This document shows, piece after piece, positions 38,434 to 46,825 of a DNA stretch of 64,000 bases. Made by a program: the position numbers and the translations under genes. How positions within the stretch are numbered: position 1 is the first letter of the stretch; each line of letters starts with the position of its first letter. This stretch comes from Terriglobia bacterium (GTDB taxonomy: Bacteria > Acidobacteriota > UBA6911), in contig JAIQGI010000012.1 in NCBI GenBank assembly GCA_020072565.1, forward strand, positions 62,001 through 126,000, read 5' to 3'. A model generated the notes under the pieces. The model ran no database searches. It was not told where the DNA came from and saw only the letters and a program-made list of their open reading frames with translations.

Positions 38434-41003
38434 TTGGGATTCCGTTTCAATGGGAGAGAATATCGGCGCATGCCGTCAAAGGCATGCAGCGCGTTGGCCA
38501 CCGAAGCTGCGGTAGGCGCCATCCCTATTTCTCCCACTCCCTTGGCACCAAAGGGTCCATGCGGATCGCCGGCTTCGACGCCGATCACGATTACCTCCGG
38601 CATCTGGGGCGCGCGCAGCACACCGCATTTGCCCAGTTTCAGAGACACCGGCCTCCCGTCTTTCATGGGGAAATCCTCGGTGAGGGCATATCCGAGTCCC
38701 ATGTGCACGGCCCCTTCAATCTGGCCCTCGAACAGAGTGGGATTCATGATCCGGCCGACATCGTGCGCAGCGTAAATCTTGTCGATCTTCCCCTTTTCAT
38801 CCAGCGTGACCACCTGGGTCGCGTAACCGTAGGAATAATGGGTCTCATGACCCACGTCCGGCTTCACTTCACCGATCTTCGACGTCCTGTTGTAGATCCA
38901 TTCACCGGTGTATTCCTTGCCGGCCAGATCCTTGAGAGAACAATTCCTCAGGTCGGCGATCAGTCTTTCAGTGGCGACAATCAGCGAATTCCCCACCAGC
39001 GAGGTCCCGCGGGAGGCGGTGGTCATGCCGCAAACCGTTTCAGAGGCGGTATCGACTCGGACCTCGATGATCGAGGGATCAAGCCCTGTCCGCTCACAAA
39101 CAGTCTGTATGGCCATCGTGTGGACTCCCTGGCCCATTTCCGTCCAACCATGATAGATAATCAGCTTGCTCCCGGATTCAACGACGATTTTGGCTCTGCC
39201 GATATCGGGAACGCCATTGCCGATCCCGGTATTTTTGATGGCGCAGGCGATACCCGCGTAGGGCGCCTGATAGAACACGTCCTTTACTGCCATCAGGGTC
39301 TCGCGCAGACCCACTCCGCCATGGAGGATCTGCCCGGTGACCGTTTCTTTCCCATCCGCCAGAGCATTGTCGTAGCGGAACTGCCAGCGGTCAAAGCCTC
39401 CCTGCCTGCACAGGTCGTCGACACAGCTCTCCATGGCGAACGTCGCTTGCGGGACGCCAAAGCCGCGCATTGCTCCGCAGGGGATATTGTTGGTGTACAC
39501 AGCCCGCGAGCGCACGAGCACGTTGGGGACGGCGTAGGCGCCCGCGGCATGCCCCGCGGCGCGCTCCAGAACTTTCATCCCCACCGAAGCGTAGGCTCCG
39601 GTGTCACCGACAATTTCAGCAATCATTCCGGTGAGCTTGCCGTTTTTGTCACACGCGACAGCGTAATCGAGGCGCATGGGGTGGCGTTTGGGATGCATGA
39701 TCAGAGATTCTTCGCGAGTGAGAGAGACCCGTACCGGCTTTTTCAGGAGATAGGCATAAAGGGCCGCGTGTCCTTGAACGGAAAGATCCTCTTTTCCGCC
39801 AAAAGCCCCGCCGGTTGCCACCTGGACTACGCGCACCCGCTTCTCCGGCAGACCCAGAATCATGGCGATCTGCCTGCGGTCTTCGTAGGCGCCTTGCCCC
39901 TGGGAAAACACATGGATTCCGGCTTCACCGGCGGCCCTGCAAGGCCTCGCGAGAGCGCATTCGGTCTCCATGTAGGCGTGTTCCACACGCTGGGTGTAAT
40001 AGCTTCCCTTAGCAAGATAAGCTGCATTCGCGATTGCCTGATTCGGATCCCCGCGTTTCAAACTGGTCAATGATAAGACATTGCCGCTCTGATGAATGAG
40101 GGGCGCATCTGGCTTGAGTGCCTCATCCACGGTGGTAACCGGCGCCAGAATCTCATATTTGACTCTTATCTTCCTGGCCGCCCGGCGGGCGATCTCGTCC
40201 GCCTCAGCCACTACTCCCGCTATGACATCTCCGAGGTAACGGGTTTCTTCTCCGACCGCAACCATCACCGGCCAATCTTCAATTATGAGACCGATGAGCC
40301 GTCGGCCCGGGATGTCCGCTGCTGTAAATATCCTGATCACGCCGGGCGTCTTTTCCGCTGCAGCGGCATCGATTCTCAGGAGCCTGGCGCGTGGATGATC
40401 CGAGAATCTGAGAGCAGCAAAGAGCATCCCGTCTTCTTTCAGGTCTCCGACGAAAGGCCTTTTCCCCAGGACCGCCTGGTAGGCCTGATGCCTCGCCAGC
40501 CGGCTGCCTATCTTACCCGTAGCATTTTCTTCAGGGAGTGTTTCCTCGCCCCGCAGTACCCTCGCAGCATAGAGAATTGAATCTATGATTTTTTTATAGC
40601 CGGTACAGCGGCAGAGATTGCGCTGAAGGGCCTTCTTGATCTGACCGCGTGTGGGATCCGGATTGCTCAACAGCAGCGCCCGCGCAGCCATCACCATGCC
40701 CGGAGTGCAAAACCCGCATTGGACTCCCCCTTTTAATACAAAGGCTCGGGCGAAGATATCCTGGATTTTTTCTTCTAACCCGTCGGGGGTGATTACGGTC
40801 TTGCCTTGCACCTGCTTCATCGAGGTCGTACAGGAGAGTGTGGCTTTCCCGTCCATAATGACCGTGCATCCCCCGCATGCCCCTTGTCCTGAACACCCGA
40901 CCTTGCAGGAGGTGATTCCCGCTCTTTCTCGAAGATAGTATGAGAGCGTCAGATCGGTATCACCCTCGAAAGTCCTCTTTTCGCCGTTGAGTATGAATTC
41001 CAC
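38430..41003 (-). CDS. Fused molybdenum hydroxylase of the selenium-dependent xanthine dehydrogenase type (2Fe-2S + molybdopterin domains)
   Basis: 857 residues. Domain 1 (1-150) carries two 2Fe-2S clusters: Cys 37, 43, 46, 58 (GCSGQGACGGCTV) and Cys 96, 99, 131, 133 (QCGFCTPG, NLCRCTGY). Domain 2 (about 175-857) is the molybdopterin part: GGAFGGKED, CGAMRGFGVPQATF, TEMGQGVHTMAIQ and the catalytic Glu in GAKGVGEIGMAP. There is no FAD domain, as in the XdhD/Se-dependent XDH group that hydroxylates purines. There is no in-frame UGA, in line with a labile rather than encoded selenium. Overlaps ssnA by four bases; ygeY is 295 bases upstream with a dispersed repeat between. Confidence 0.9.
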   Translation of the reverse strand: MEFILNGEKRTFEGDTDLTLSYYLRERAGITSCKVGCSGQGACGGCTVIMDGKATLSCTTSMKQVQGKTVITPDGLEEKIQDIFARAFVLKGGVQCGFCTPGMVMAARALLLSNPDPTRGQIKKALQRNLCRCTGYKKIIDSILYAARVLRGEETLPEENATGKIGSRLARHQAYQAVLGKRPFVGDLKEDGMLFAALRFSDHPRARLLRIDAAAAEKTPGVIRIFTAADIPGRRLIGLIIEDWPVMVAVGEETRYLGDVIAGVVAEADEIARRAARKIRVKYEILAPVTTVDEALKPDAPLIHQSGNVLSLTSLKRGDPNQAIANAAYLAKGSYYTQRVEHAYMETECALARPCRAAGEAGIHVFSQGQGAYEDRRQIAMILGLPEKRVRVVQVATGGAFGGKEDLSVQGHAALYAYLLKKPVRVSLTREESLIMHPKRHPMRLDYAVACDKNGKLTGMIAEIVGDTGAYASVGMKVLERAAGHAAGAYAVPNVLVRSRAVYTNNIPCGAMRGFGVPQATFAMESCVDDLCRQGGFDRWQFRYDNALADGKETVTGQILHGGVGLRETLMAVKDVFYQAPYAGIACAIKNTGIGNGVPDIGRAKIVVESGSKLIIYHGWTEMGQGVHTMAIQTVCERTGLDPSIIEVRVDTASETVCGMTTASRGTSLVGNSLIVATERLIADLRNCSLKDLAGKEYTGEWIYNRTSKIGEVKPDVGHETHYSYGYATQVVTLDEKGKIDKIYAAHDVGRIMNPTLFEGQIEGAVHMGLGYALTEDFPMKDGRPVSLKLGKCGVLRAPQMPEVIVIGVEAGDPHGPFGAKGVGEIGMAPTAASVANALHAFDGMRRYSLPLKRNPK

Positions 41004-41058
41004 TGTGTGATTTCCTCCAGCTTCGGCACCGCAGGTGCACGCTCATAAACGCGGATCC

Positions 41059-41249
41059 TAACCCGAACTATTCGTGAAGCAGAACCAAACGCCGGTGAAA
41101 AGGCAACAAAATTGGACGCGGATAAGCGCTGGCGCCTGCGGCGCGGCAAAAGTTCCTGCACGCCGACTAAGACCGAACGGTCGGCGTCTGTCGGCGTTTT
41201 TCCGCGTCCGAAATTTTCTCTTGATCGCATATTCATGAATAATCCGGGC
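41059..41249 (+). repeat. Dispersed intergenic repeat family A, copy 3
   Basis: The longest copy (about 190 bases): begins TAACCCGAACTATTCGTGAA, contains GGACGCGG (left) and CCGCGTCC (right) as an inverted pair around a GC-rich middle, and ends ATTCATGAATAATCCGGG. It fills the 295-base gap between ygeY and the molybdenum hydroxylase gene, both on minus, so it would be transcribed if they form one operon. Confidence 0.82.
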
Positions 41250-41298
41250 GAATCTGCGTGAATCGCGCTCATCTGATGTTCCGCTTTCAGGAACGGAA

Positions 41299-42516
41299 TC
41301 AGATGGGTCGGGCCATCTCGCAGTACAGGTGGGGAAATGCCGCGTAAAAAGCTGCGGCCGTGACCAGATGATCCACCGGCACCTGATCATCTACCGTGTG
41401 AGCGTATATTTCATTTGCGGGGCCGAATCCGATAGTAGGAATTCCCATCATTCCCATTGTGGCGACACCGTTGGTGGAAAAAGTCCATTTGCCGACTTCG
41501 GGTTCTTTTCCCAAAATCCGACGATAAGCTTCCATACTCGCTCTGCAGAGCAGATGATCTTCTTCCAGCACCCACGTGGGATAGTATTTTTCGGTCTCAT
41601 AGACCAGACCAGTGTAACTCGGCACGTTGTATTTCAAGACTTCCGGGATTGCCTCTACCCCCGCGTGCCTGATCGCTTCCTGCACTTCCGCCATCGCACC
41701 AACCTTGGTTTCTCCACGGGTTAAGCGCCGGTCCAGGTGGATGTAGGCGCGGTCGGGGACTGCGCACAGAGATGGGGTGCTGCATTCAATGTAGGAGACG
41801 GTCACCGTTCCTTTGCCCAGGAACGCATCCTCGCGTAAGCGTTCATTCAGTTTCTCAATTTCATTCACGATCTTCGCCATCATGTATACGGCGTTTTGTC
41901 CTCTCTCGGGCGCCGATCCGTGACACGAGATTCCTCTGGCAGTCACCCCGATTTCCATCCGGCCGCGGTGGCCTCGATAGATATTGAGATTGGTGGGCTC
42001 GGTGATGACCACGACCTCGGGCACGATGATGTTGTTCTTGAGCAGATATTGCCAGCAAAGTCCGTCACAGTCCTCCTCTTGAACGGTTCCGGTGAGCCAT
42101 AGAGAATAATCTTCTTCGAGTTCGAGATCCTGGATGATCCTGGCGGCATAGACCATGCTGGCCATGCCGCCTTCCTGGTCGCCGGCTCCGCGGCCAAAGA
42201 TTATTCCCTTTTCCAATTTCCCTAGAAATGGGTCCCACCTCCAGGCCCCGGCATCGCCCACGCCGACCGTGTCGACATGGGCATCCATCGCGATCACCCG
42301 CTTGCCGTTGCCGATACGACCCAGGATGTTTCCCATGGCATCGATGCGGATCTCATCGAATCCCACCTTTTCCATTTCTGCCTTGATCCGGAGGATGACT
42401 TGTCTTTCCTTACGGGACTCGGACGGAATAGCGAGCATTTCCCGCAGAAAAACAACCATGCGCTCGCGATACTTTTCGGCCTGCACCATGATTCTTGCAG
42501 CATCGATCTTAACCAT
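41299..42516 (-). CDS. ygeY: YgeY, M20-family hydrolase of the purine/selenium cluster
   Basis: 405 residues from the ATG at 42516, which follows GAGGTACCC; the longer frame is not conserved. M20 metallopeptidase fold with dinuclear zinc ligands: MDAHVDTVG (His 80, Asp 82), GAGDQEGG (Asp 113), VQEEDCDG (Glu 147/148), and a late His in YAHTVDDQV. The length and text match YgeY, which occurs with YgeW and SsnA and is linked to anaerobic purine or urate breakdown; it probably splits an amide or carbamoyl-type bond in a linear intermediate. Sixty bases after ygeW. Confidence 0.92.
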   Translation of the reverse strand: MVKIDAARIMVQAEKYRERMVVFLREMLAIPSESRKERQVILRIKAEMEKVGFDEIRIDAMGNILGRIGNGKRVIAMDAHVDTVGVGDAGAWRWDPFLGKLEKGIIFGRGAGDQEGGMASMVYAARIIQDLELEEDYSLWLTGTVQEEDCDGLCWQYLLKNNIIVPEVVVITEPTNLNIYRGHRGRMEIGVTARGISCHGSAPERGQNAVYMMAKIVNEIEKLNERLREDAFLGKGTVTVSYIECSTPSLCAVPDRAYIHLDRRLTRGETKVGAMAEVQEAIRHAGVEAIPEVLKYNVPSYTGLVYETEKYYPTWVLEEDHLLCRASMEAYRRILGKEPEVGKWTFSTNGVATMGMMGIPTIGFGPANEIYAHTVDDQVPVDHLVTAAAFYAAFPHLYCEMARPI

Positions 42517-42575
42517 GGGTACCTCAGTGTCTAGTTGATCCCGCGCCGCGTGCCGGTGCGGGCGAGCACAATCTT

Positions 42576-43787
42576 TCAACCACTCAAATGTTCGAGCCGG
42601 AGTCTCCGTCTCTTTTCTTTTTTTGCAGCGAGGCCTTTCAAGACCACTGCCGGATCATCAAATCTGCCGGCAAGGATCATGGCGGCAATGATAAAGGGCT
42701 TAAATCCTGCCTCTCGATATGTTTCGATGCGGTAGCGATCAAATACACTTTTCTGCACCTCGCCTTGGGCACAGGAAACGGAGGAAATATCTGCGGGCAA
42801 GCAATGCATGTAGAGCGCCTTGCCGTTCCGCGTGAGTTTCATTCTGGCCTCGGTACACTCCCAGTGCTTGAAACGTGCATTATTGGCGAGGCATTCCTTT
42901 TCCAGGTCTTTGAGTCCTGCTGCGTCGTTTTGGCGCAGGAGCGCCGTGCGCCTTTCCATCACCTGATAGGGAGCCCAGCTTTTGGGATAGACCACGTCGG
43001 CGTCCTGAAACGCCTCTTCCATGGATCCGGCGAGATGGAAGCTCCCTCCGTTTTTGTTCGCTTCCAGCGCAGCGAGATCCAGCACCTCAGGAACCACGTT
43101 GTAGCCCTCGGGGTGAGCCAGAACCACATTCATGCCGAATCGGGTCATCAGCCCGATAACGCCCTGCGGCACGGAGAGGGGCTTCCCATAGCTTGGTGAG
43201 TAGGCCCAGCTCATGGCTATCTTTTTGCCTCTGAGATTGTCAAGACCTTCGAAGTAGTGCTCCAGCTGAAGCAAATCTGCCATGCTCTGCGAGGGATGGT
43301 CTACATCGCATTGCAGGTTGACGATGGTAGGCCTCTGCGGCAAGACCCCCTCCTTGTATCCATTATCAAGAGCTATGCCCACCTCGAGCATGTAGGTGTG
43401 CCCTGCTCCCAGGAAAATGTCGTCCCGAATCCCGATCACTTCGGTTAAGAAGGAGACCATGCTGGCGGTTTCACGCACCGTTTCGCCGTGGGTGATCTGG
43501 GATTTGCCTTCATCCAGATCCTGAACGGCGAGGCCCAGCAGGTTGGCGGCGGAAGCGAAGGAAAAACGGGTGCGCGTGGACTTATCGCGGAAGTGGGATA
43601 CCGCCAGACCGGAGTCAAACAGCCGGCAGGAGGCATTGTCATGATAGAGCGCCTTGAGGATATTGGCCGTCTTGAGGATGATTCTTAATTCATCAAGGCT
43701 CTTATCCCAGGTCAGAAGAAAATCTCGACCGAAGAGTCCGTTTTTCAACTTTCTGATTTCCGCGATTTCCTTGTTGAGATCCACCAT
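42576..43787 (-). CDS. ygeW: YgeW, knotted carbamoyltransferase
   Basis: 403 residues from the ATG at 43787 after GGGAG; the longer frame is unconserved. It belongs to the aspartate/ornithine carbamoyltransferase superfamily: carbamoyl-phosphate motif KSTRTRF (about 69-75), a DVDHPSQSMADLLQL segment, and MHCLPADI near the end. The insert before the end fits the knotted N-acetylornithine-type branch. In this cluster it is expected to work backwards, moving a carbamoyl group from a ureido intermediate to phosphate to make carbamoyl phosphate and so ATP, though no carbamate kinase is seen in the window. First gene of the minus-strand arm. Confidence 0.92.
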   Translation of the reverse strand: MVDLNKEIAEIRKLKNGLFGRDFLLTWDKSLDELRIILKTANILKALYHDNASCRLFDSGLAVSHFRDKSTRTRFSFASAANLLGLAVQDLDEGKSQITHGETVRETASMVSFLTEVIGIRDDIFLGAGHTYMLEVGIALDNGYKEGVLPQRPTIVNLQCDVDHPSQSMADLLQLEHYFEGLDNLRGKKIAMSWAYSPSYGKPLSVPQGVIGLMTRFGMNVVLAHPEGYNVVPEVLDLAALEANKNGGSFHLAGSMEEAFQDADVVYPKSWAPYQVMERRTALLRQNDAAGLKDLEKECLANNARFKHWECTEARMKLTRNGKALYMHCLPADISSVSCAQGEVQKSVFDRYRIETYREAGFKPFIIAAMILAGRFDDPAVVLKGLAAKKEKRRRLRLEHLSG

Positions 43788-43935
43788 GACTGGCTCCCGG
43801 TCACATTTTAAAATGGCAACGAAATGAAAAGGTTGTAGCATTAAAGCACCGAGGCGAGCAACGGCGAATAAGGCAGTGGGAAGCTGCCTCCTCTTTTTTT
43901 GTGGCCGGGACGCCGGGAGCGGGGAAGAGGCGAGC
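43788..43935. promoter_or_regulatory. Divergent promoter region of the purine cluster
   Basis: 148 bases between the ygeW start (minus) and the threonine-synthase-like gene (plus). Both arms of the cluster should be driven from here. It is richer in A+T than its flanks (ACATTTTAAAATG at about 43803), but I cannot fix a -35/-10 pair, and the GntR palindrome found at 57-58 kb is not present. Confidence 0.4.
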
Positions 43936-45216
43936 ATGGATCAGGTTCTGGGGCTTGAATGCACCATCTGTAGCGCAAGGTATCTGGTAAACGAGATAAC
44001 CTATGTCTGCCCCAAACACGGCGACGACGGCGTTGTAGATGTCATTTACGATTACAGCCTGATCAGGGAACAGATCTCCACCTCAAAATTGGCGGACAAT
44101 GGGGATCATTCCATCTGGCGTTATCTGCCGCTGCTCCCAGTTAAAGCAGATGCAGCCCGGCAGCTCAGCGAAGGCACGATCCTGGCGCATGTGGGGTGGA
44201 CGCCGCTTCTGCCGGTGCCGCGCCTGGCAGCCAGGCTCGGCCTCAACCGGCTCTGGGTAAAGGACGAGGGGCGGCAGCCCACGGCCTCTCTCAAAGATCG
44301 TGCCTCGGCAATCGCCATAGTTAAAACCCGCGAAATGGGTCTCGGCATGGTAACCACCGCCAGCACCGGCAACGCGGCGGCCGCCCTCTCGGGTCTGTGC
44401 GCCGCGGTTTCGCAACCGAATGTCATCTTTGTGCCTCGCACAGCGCCGCAGGTCAAGATTGCGCAGTTGCTGGTGTTCGGTTCTACGGTGCTCCTCGTGG
44501 ATGGCACGTATGACGATGCCTTCGAACTCTGCCTGAAAGCCGCGTCCGAGTTCGGCTGGTATAACCGCAGCACCGGCTACAATCCCTACGTGAGCGAAGG
44601 CAAGAAGACTGCTGCATACGAAATCTGTGAGCAGCTGCAGTGGCAGGCCCCTGACCGCATCTTTGTGCCGGTCGGTGACGGCTGCATCATCGGAGGACTC
44701 TATAAGGGATTGCGGGATATGATGGCCCTGGGCTGGATTGACCGGATGCCCAGGTTGATGGGTGTGCAGGCGGCCGGGTCTGCGGCACTGTCGGACGCCT
44801 GGGAACGCGGCCTGAAAGCCACAGAGATGCACCCGATCGAGGCTCATACGATCGCCGACAGCATCCGCGCCGGCTTGCCGCGCGATCGCATCAAGGCACT
44901 CAGGGCCGTGCGTGAGAGTGACGGTGCTTTTATCCGCGTCACCGACGAGGAGATTGTCAGGGCCATTCCCATCCTGGCACGGGGCTGCGGGATTTTTGCC
45001 GAGCCCGCGGCTGCCGCTGCGTATGCCGGCCTGGAGAAGGCAGTTGATCTGGGATTAGTCAACCACGACGAGCGCATGGTTGTGCTGGTTACCGGGTCCG
45101 GACTAAAAGATGTCGCAACGGCAATCAAGTCTGTAGCTAAGCCCTCTGTCATTTCTGCCGATTTGGCGGAGGTGCGCCGGGTTCTGAAGCAGGCGGGCGA
45201 TTCAGTCGTACGCTGA
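43936..45216 (+). CDS. Threonine-synthase-like PLP enzyme with N-terminal zinc-ribbon
   Basis: 426 residues from the ATG at 43936 after GAGG. The N-terminus CTICSARYLVNEITYVC with a following H is a short zinc-ribbon as in many threonine synthases (Cys 9, 12, 25). The fold-type II PLP core has the Schiff-base Lys in PTASLKDRAS (Lys 120), the phosphate loop STGNAAAALS, and GDGCIIGGLYKG. By sequence alone it is a threonine synthase paralogue. In this position E. coli has YgeX (diaminopropionate ammonia-lyase), so a beta-elimination on a purine-derived amino acid is an alternative. Next gene follows after 24 bases. Confidence 0.82.
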   Translation: MDQVLGLECTICSARYLVNEITYVCPKHGDDGVVDVIYDYSLIREQISTSKLADNGDHSIWRYLPLLPVKADAARQLSEGTILAHVGWTPLLPVPRLAARLGLNRLWVKDEGRQPTASLKDRASAIAIVKTREMGLGMVTTASTGNAAAALSGLCAAVSQPNVIFVPRTAPQVKIAQLLVFGSTVLLVDGTYDDAFELCLKAASEFGWYNRSTGYNPYVSEGKKTAAYEICEQLQWQAPDRIFVPVGDGCIIGGLYKGLRDMMALGWIDRMPRLMGVQAAGSAALSDAWERGLKATEMHPIEAHTIADSIRAGLPRDRIKALRAVRESDGAFIRVTDEEIVRAIPILARGCGIFAEPAAAAAYAGLEKAVDLGLVNHDERMVVLVTGSGLKDVATAIKSVAKPSVISADLAEVRRVLKQAGDSVVR

Positions 45217-45240
45217 CCGCCTCCAAAGGAAACGCGCCGA

Positions 45241-46710
45241 ATGATTGATCTGAGCATAAACAACGAGAAGTTGAAACGGGCCGTTCAAAGGGCCAAGGAG
45301 CGCGGCATCATCATTCCGACGTTTGCGCAGATGAAAGATCCCTCGCGGATTCCCGATGTCATCAGGACCCGGCTCAAGGATGTAGGCCTGTGGGACATCA
45401 ATTCGCTCAACCTTTTTCGCATCACGTGGCACAATGAGCCAGTCCCGCATGGGGGCGGGTTCGGCAGCGTCAACTACCTCGAATTCCCCAAGTCGCTCAC
45501 CGGCGTAAGTGCCCGGATCTTAGCCCTGGTGGGCAAATGGTTTCCCACCGGTGCACACAAAGTGGGAGCTGCTTTCGGCTGCCTGGTGCCGCGCCTGGTC
45601 ACGGGGCAATTCGATCCATCCGCGCAAAAGGCAGTCTGGCCGTCCACCGGCAACTATTGCCGCGGCGGCGCCTACGATTCGGCCCTGTTAGGATGCGAGT
45701 CCGTTGCCATCCTCCCCTCCGGCATGAGCCGCGAACGATTCGCATGGCTGTCCAAAGTCGCCGGGGAAGTGATTGCCACGCCGGGCACTGAGAGCAACGT
45801 CAAGGAAATCTTCGACAAGTGCTGGGAATTGCGCCGCTCGGGCCAGGATCTGGTGATTTTCAACCAGTTCGATGAGTTCGGAAACCATCTCTGGCACTAT
45901 GACGTCACCGGCCACGCGCTGGAAGTGATGCTTGAGCACGCGTTGCGCGGCGGCGAGGTTTTGCGCGGCGCGGTCTTTACCACGGGATCTGCAGGCACGA
46001 TGGGCGCGGGGGATTATCTGAAAGAGGTCTGGCCGACCAGCAGGCTTGCTGCCAGCGAGGCGCTTCAATGCCCGACGCTGATGATGAACGGCTTCGGTGA
46101 GCACCGCATCGAAGGCATCGGCGACAAGCACGTTCCCTGGATTCACAACGTCCGCAACACCGACATGGTAATGGCAATCGATGACGAGGCGCCGATGCAG
46201 ATCATCCGATTGTTCAACGAGCCGGAAGGCAGGCGTTACCTGGCCCGGATGGGCGTGCCCGAAGCGCTCATCAGTCAACTGGCGCTGTTGGGCATCTCCG
46301 GTGTGGCGAACCTGTTGTCGGCGGTCAAGATGGCGCGTTGGTACGAGTGGGGCGAAGGGGATGCGGTGGTCACCGTGCTCACCGACTCGATGGAGATGTA
46401 CCAGAGCCGCTTGCAGGAGCTCACGGAGGCACGTGGCGAATTTACCGCTTGTGATGCAGCCGCGGCGTACCACCAGCACCTGATGGGCCAGGGTACCGAG
46501 CATGTCGAGGAGTTGAGCCATCCGGCGCGCAAGCGCGTGCATAACCTCAAGTACTATACCTGGGTCGAACAGCAGGGCAAGACCTACCGGGAGATCCAGG
46601 CTCAGTGGTACGATGGCTACTATTGGAGCAACATCCACCGCCAGGCGGAAGAGATTGACGCTCTGATCGGGCAGTTTAATCAGATGACGGGGCTGCTCAA
46701 GGGATTGTAG
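45241..46710 (+). CDS. PLP-dependent enzyme of tryptophan-synthase-beta fold, function unknown
   Basis: 489 residues. The fold-type II PLP core is visible: PTGAHKVGAAFG (Schiff-base Lys 107), the phosphate-binding loop STGNYCRGGA, and TTGSAGTMGAGDYLK. It has long extra helices at the C-terminus (AAYHQHLMGQ, ALIGQFNQM). It is clearly related to cysteine synthase, but too long and diverged to be one. Genomes with ygeW/ygeY clusters often carry a gene of this type annotated only as a PLP protein. It is co-transcribed with the preceding PLP gene (24-base gap). Acting in the late steps of base degradation is inference. Confidence 0.78.
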   Translation: MIDLSINNEKLKRAVQRAKERGIIIPTFAQMKDPSRIPDVIRTRLKDVGLWDINSLNLFRITWHNEPVPHGGGFGSVNYLEFPKSLTGVSARILALVGKWFPTGAHKVGAAFGCLVPRLVTGQFDPSAQKAVWPSTGNYCRGGAYDSALLGCESVAILPSGMSRERFAWLSKVAGEVIATPGTESNVKEIFDKCWELRRSGQDLVIFNQFDEFGNHLWHYDVTGHALEVMLEHALRGGEVLRGAVFTTGSAGTMGAGDYLKEVWPTSRLAASEALQCPTLMMNGFGEHRIEGIGDKHVPWIHNVRNTDMVMAIDDEAPMQIIRLFNEPEGRRYLARMGVPEALISQLALLGISGVANLLSAVKMARWYEWGEGDAVVTVLTDSMEMYQSRLQELTEARGEFTACDAAAAYHQHLMGQGTEHVEELSHPARKRVHNLKYYTWVEQQGKTYREIQAQWYDGYYWSNIHRQAEEIDALIGQFNQMTGLLKGL

Positions 46711-46716
46711 GAACAT

Positions 46717-46793
46717 CTGGAGTGCGCCGGCTCGCCGCCGCTTCGTGCACGTGCGGCGAAAAGCAAGCCGCGGGCATGGCTGTGCACTCCTGG
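46717..46793. repeat. Hairpin-type repeat family B, copy 2
   Basis: CTGGAGTGCGCCGG at the left and TGTGCACTCCTGG at the right form an imperfect inverted pair (GGAGTGC / GCACTCC core). It occupies most of the gap between the PLP enzyme and the FAD/Fe-S subunit gene, so it lies inside the presumed operon. Confidence 0.55.
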
Positions 46794-46825
46794 CACGTCG
46801 TTGCAGGTTCTTCAGGAGAAATATC

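Noticed and set aside
38430-41003. Selenocysteine in the Se-dependent xanthine dehydrogenase
   Set aside because: The frame has no internal TGA; selenium in this group is a labile ligand, not an encoded residue.
43936-45216. Calling the first PLP gene ygeX
   Set aside because: It has a threonine-synthase-type zinc-ribbon and active-site text (PTASLKDRAS); context alone is not enough for that name.
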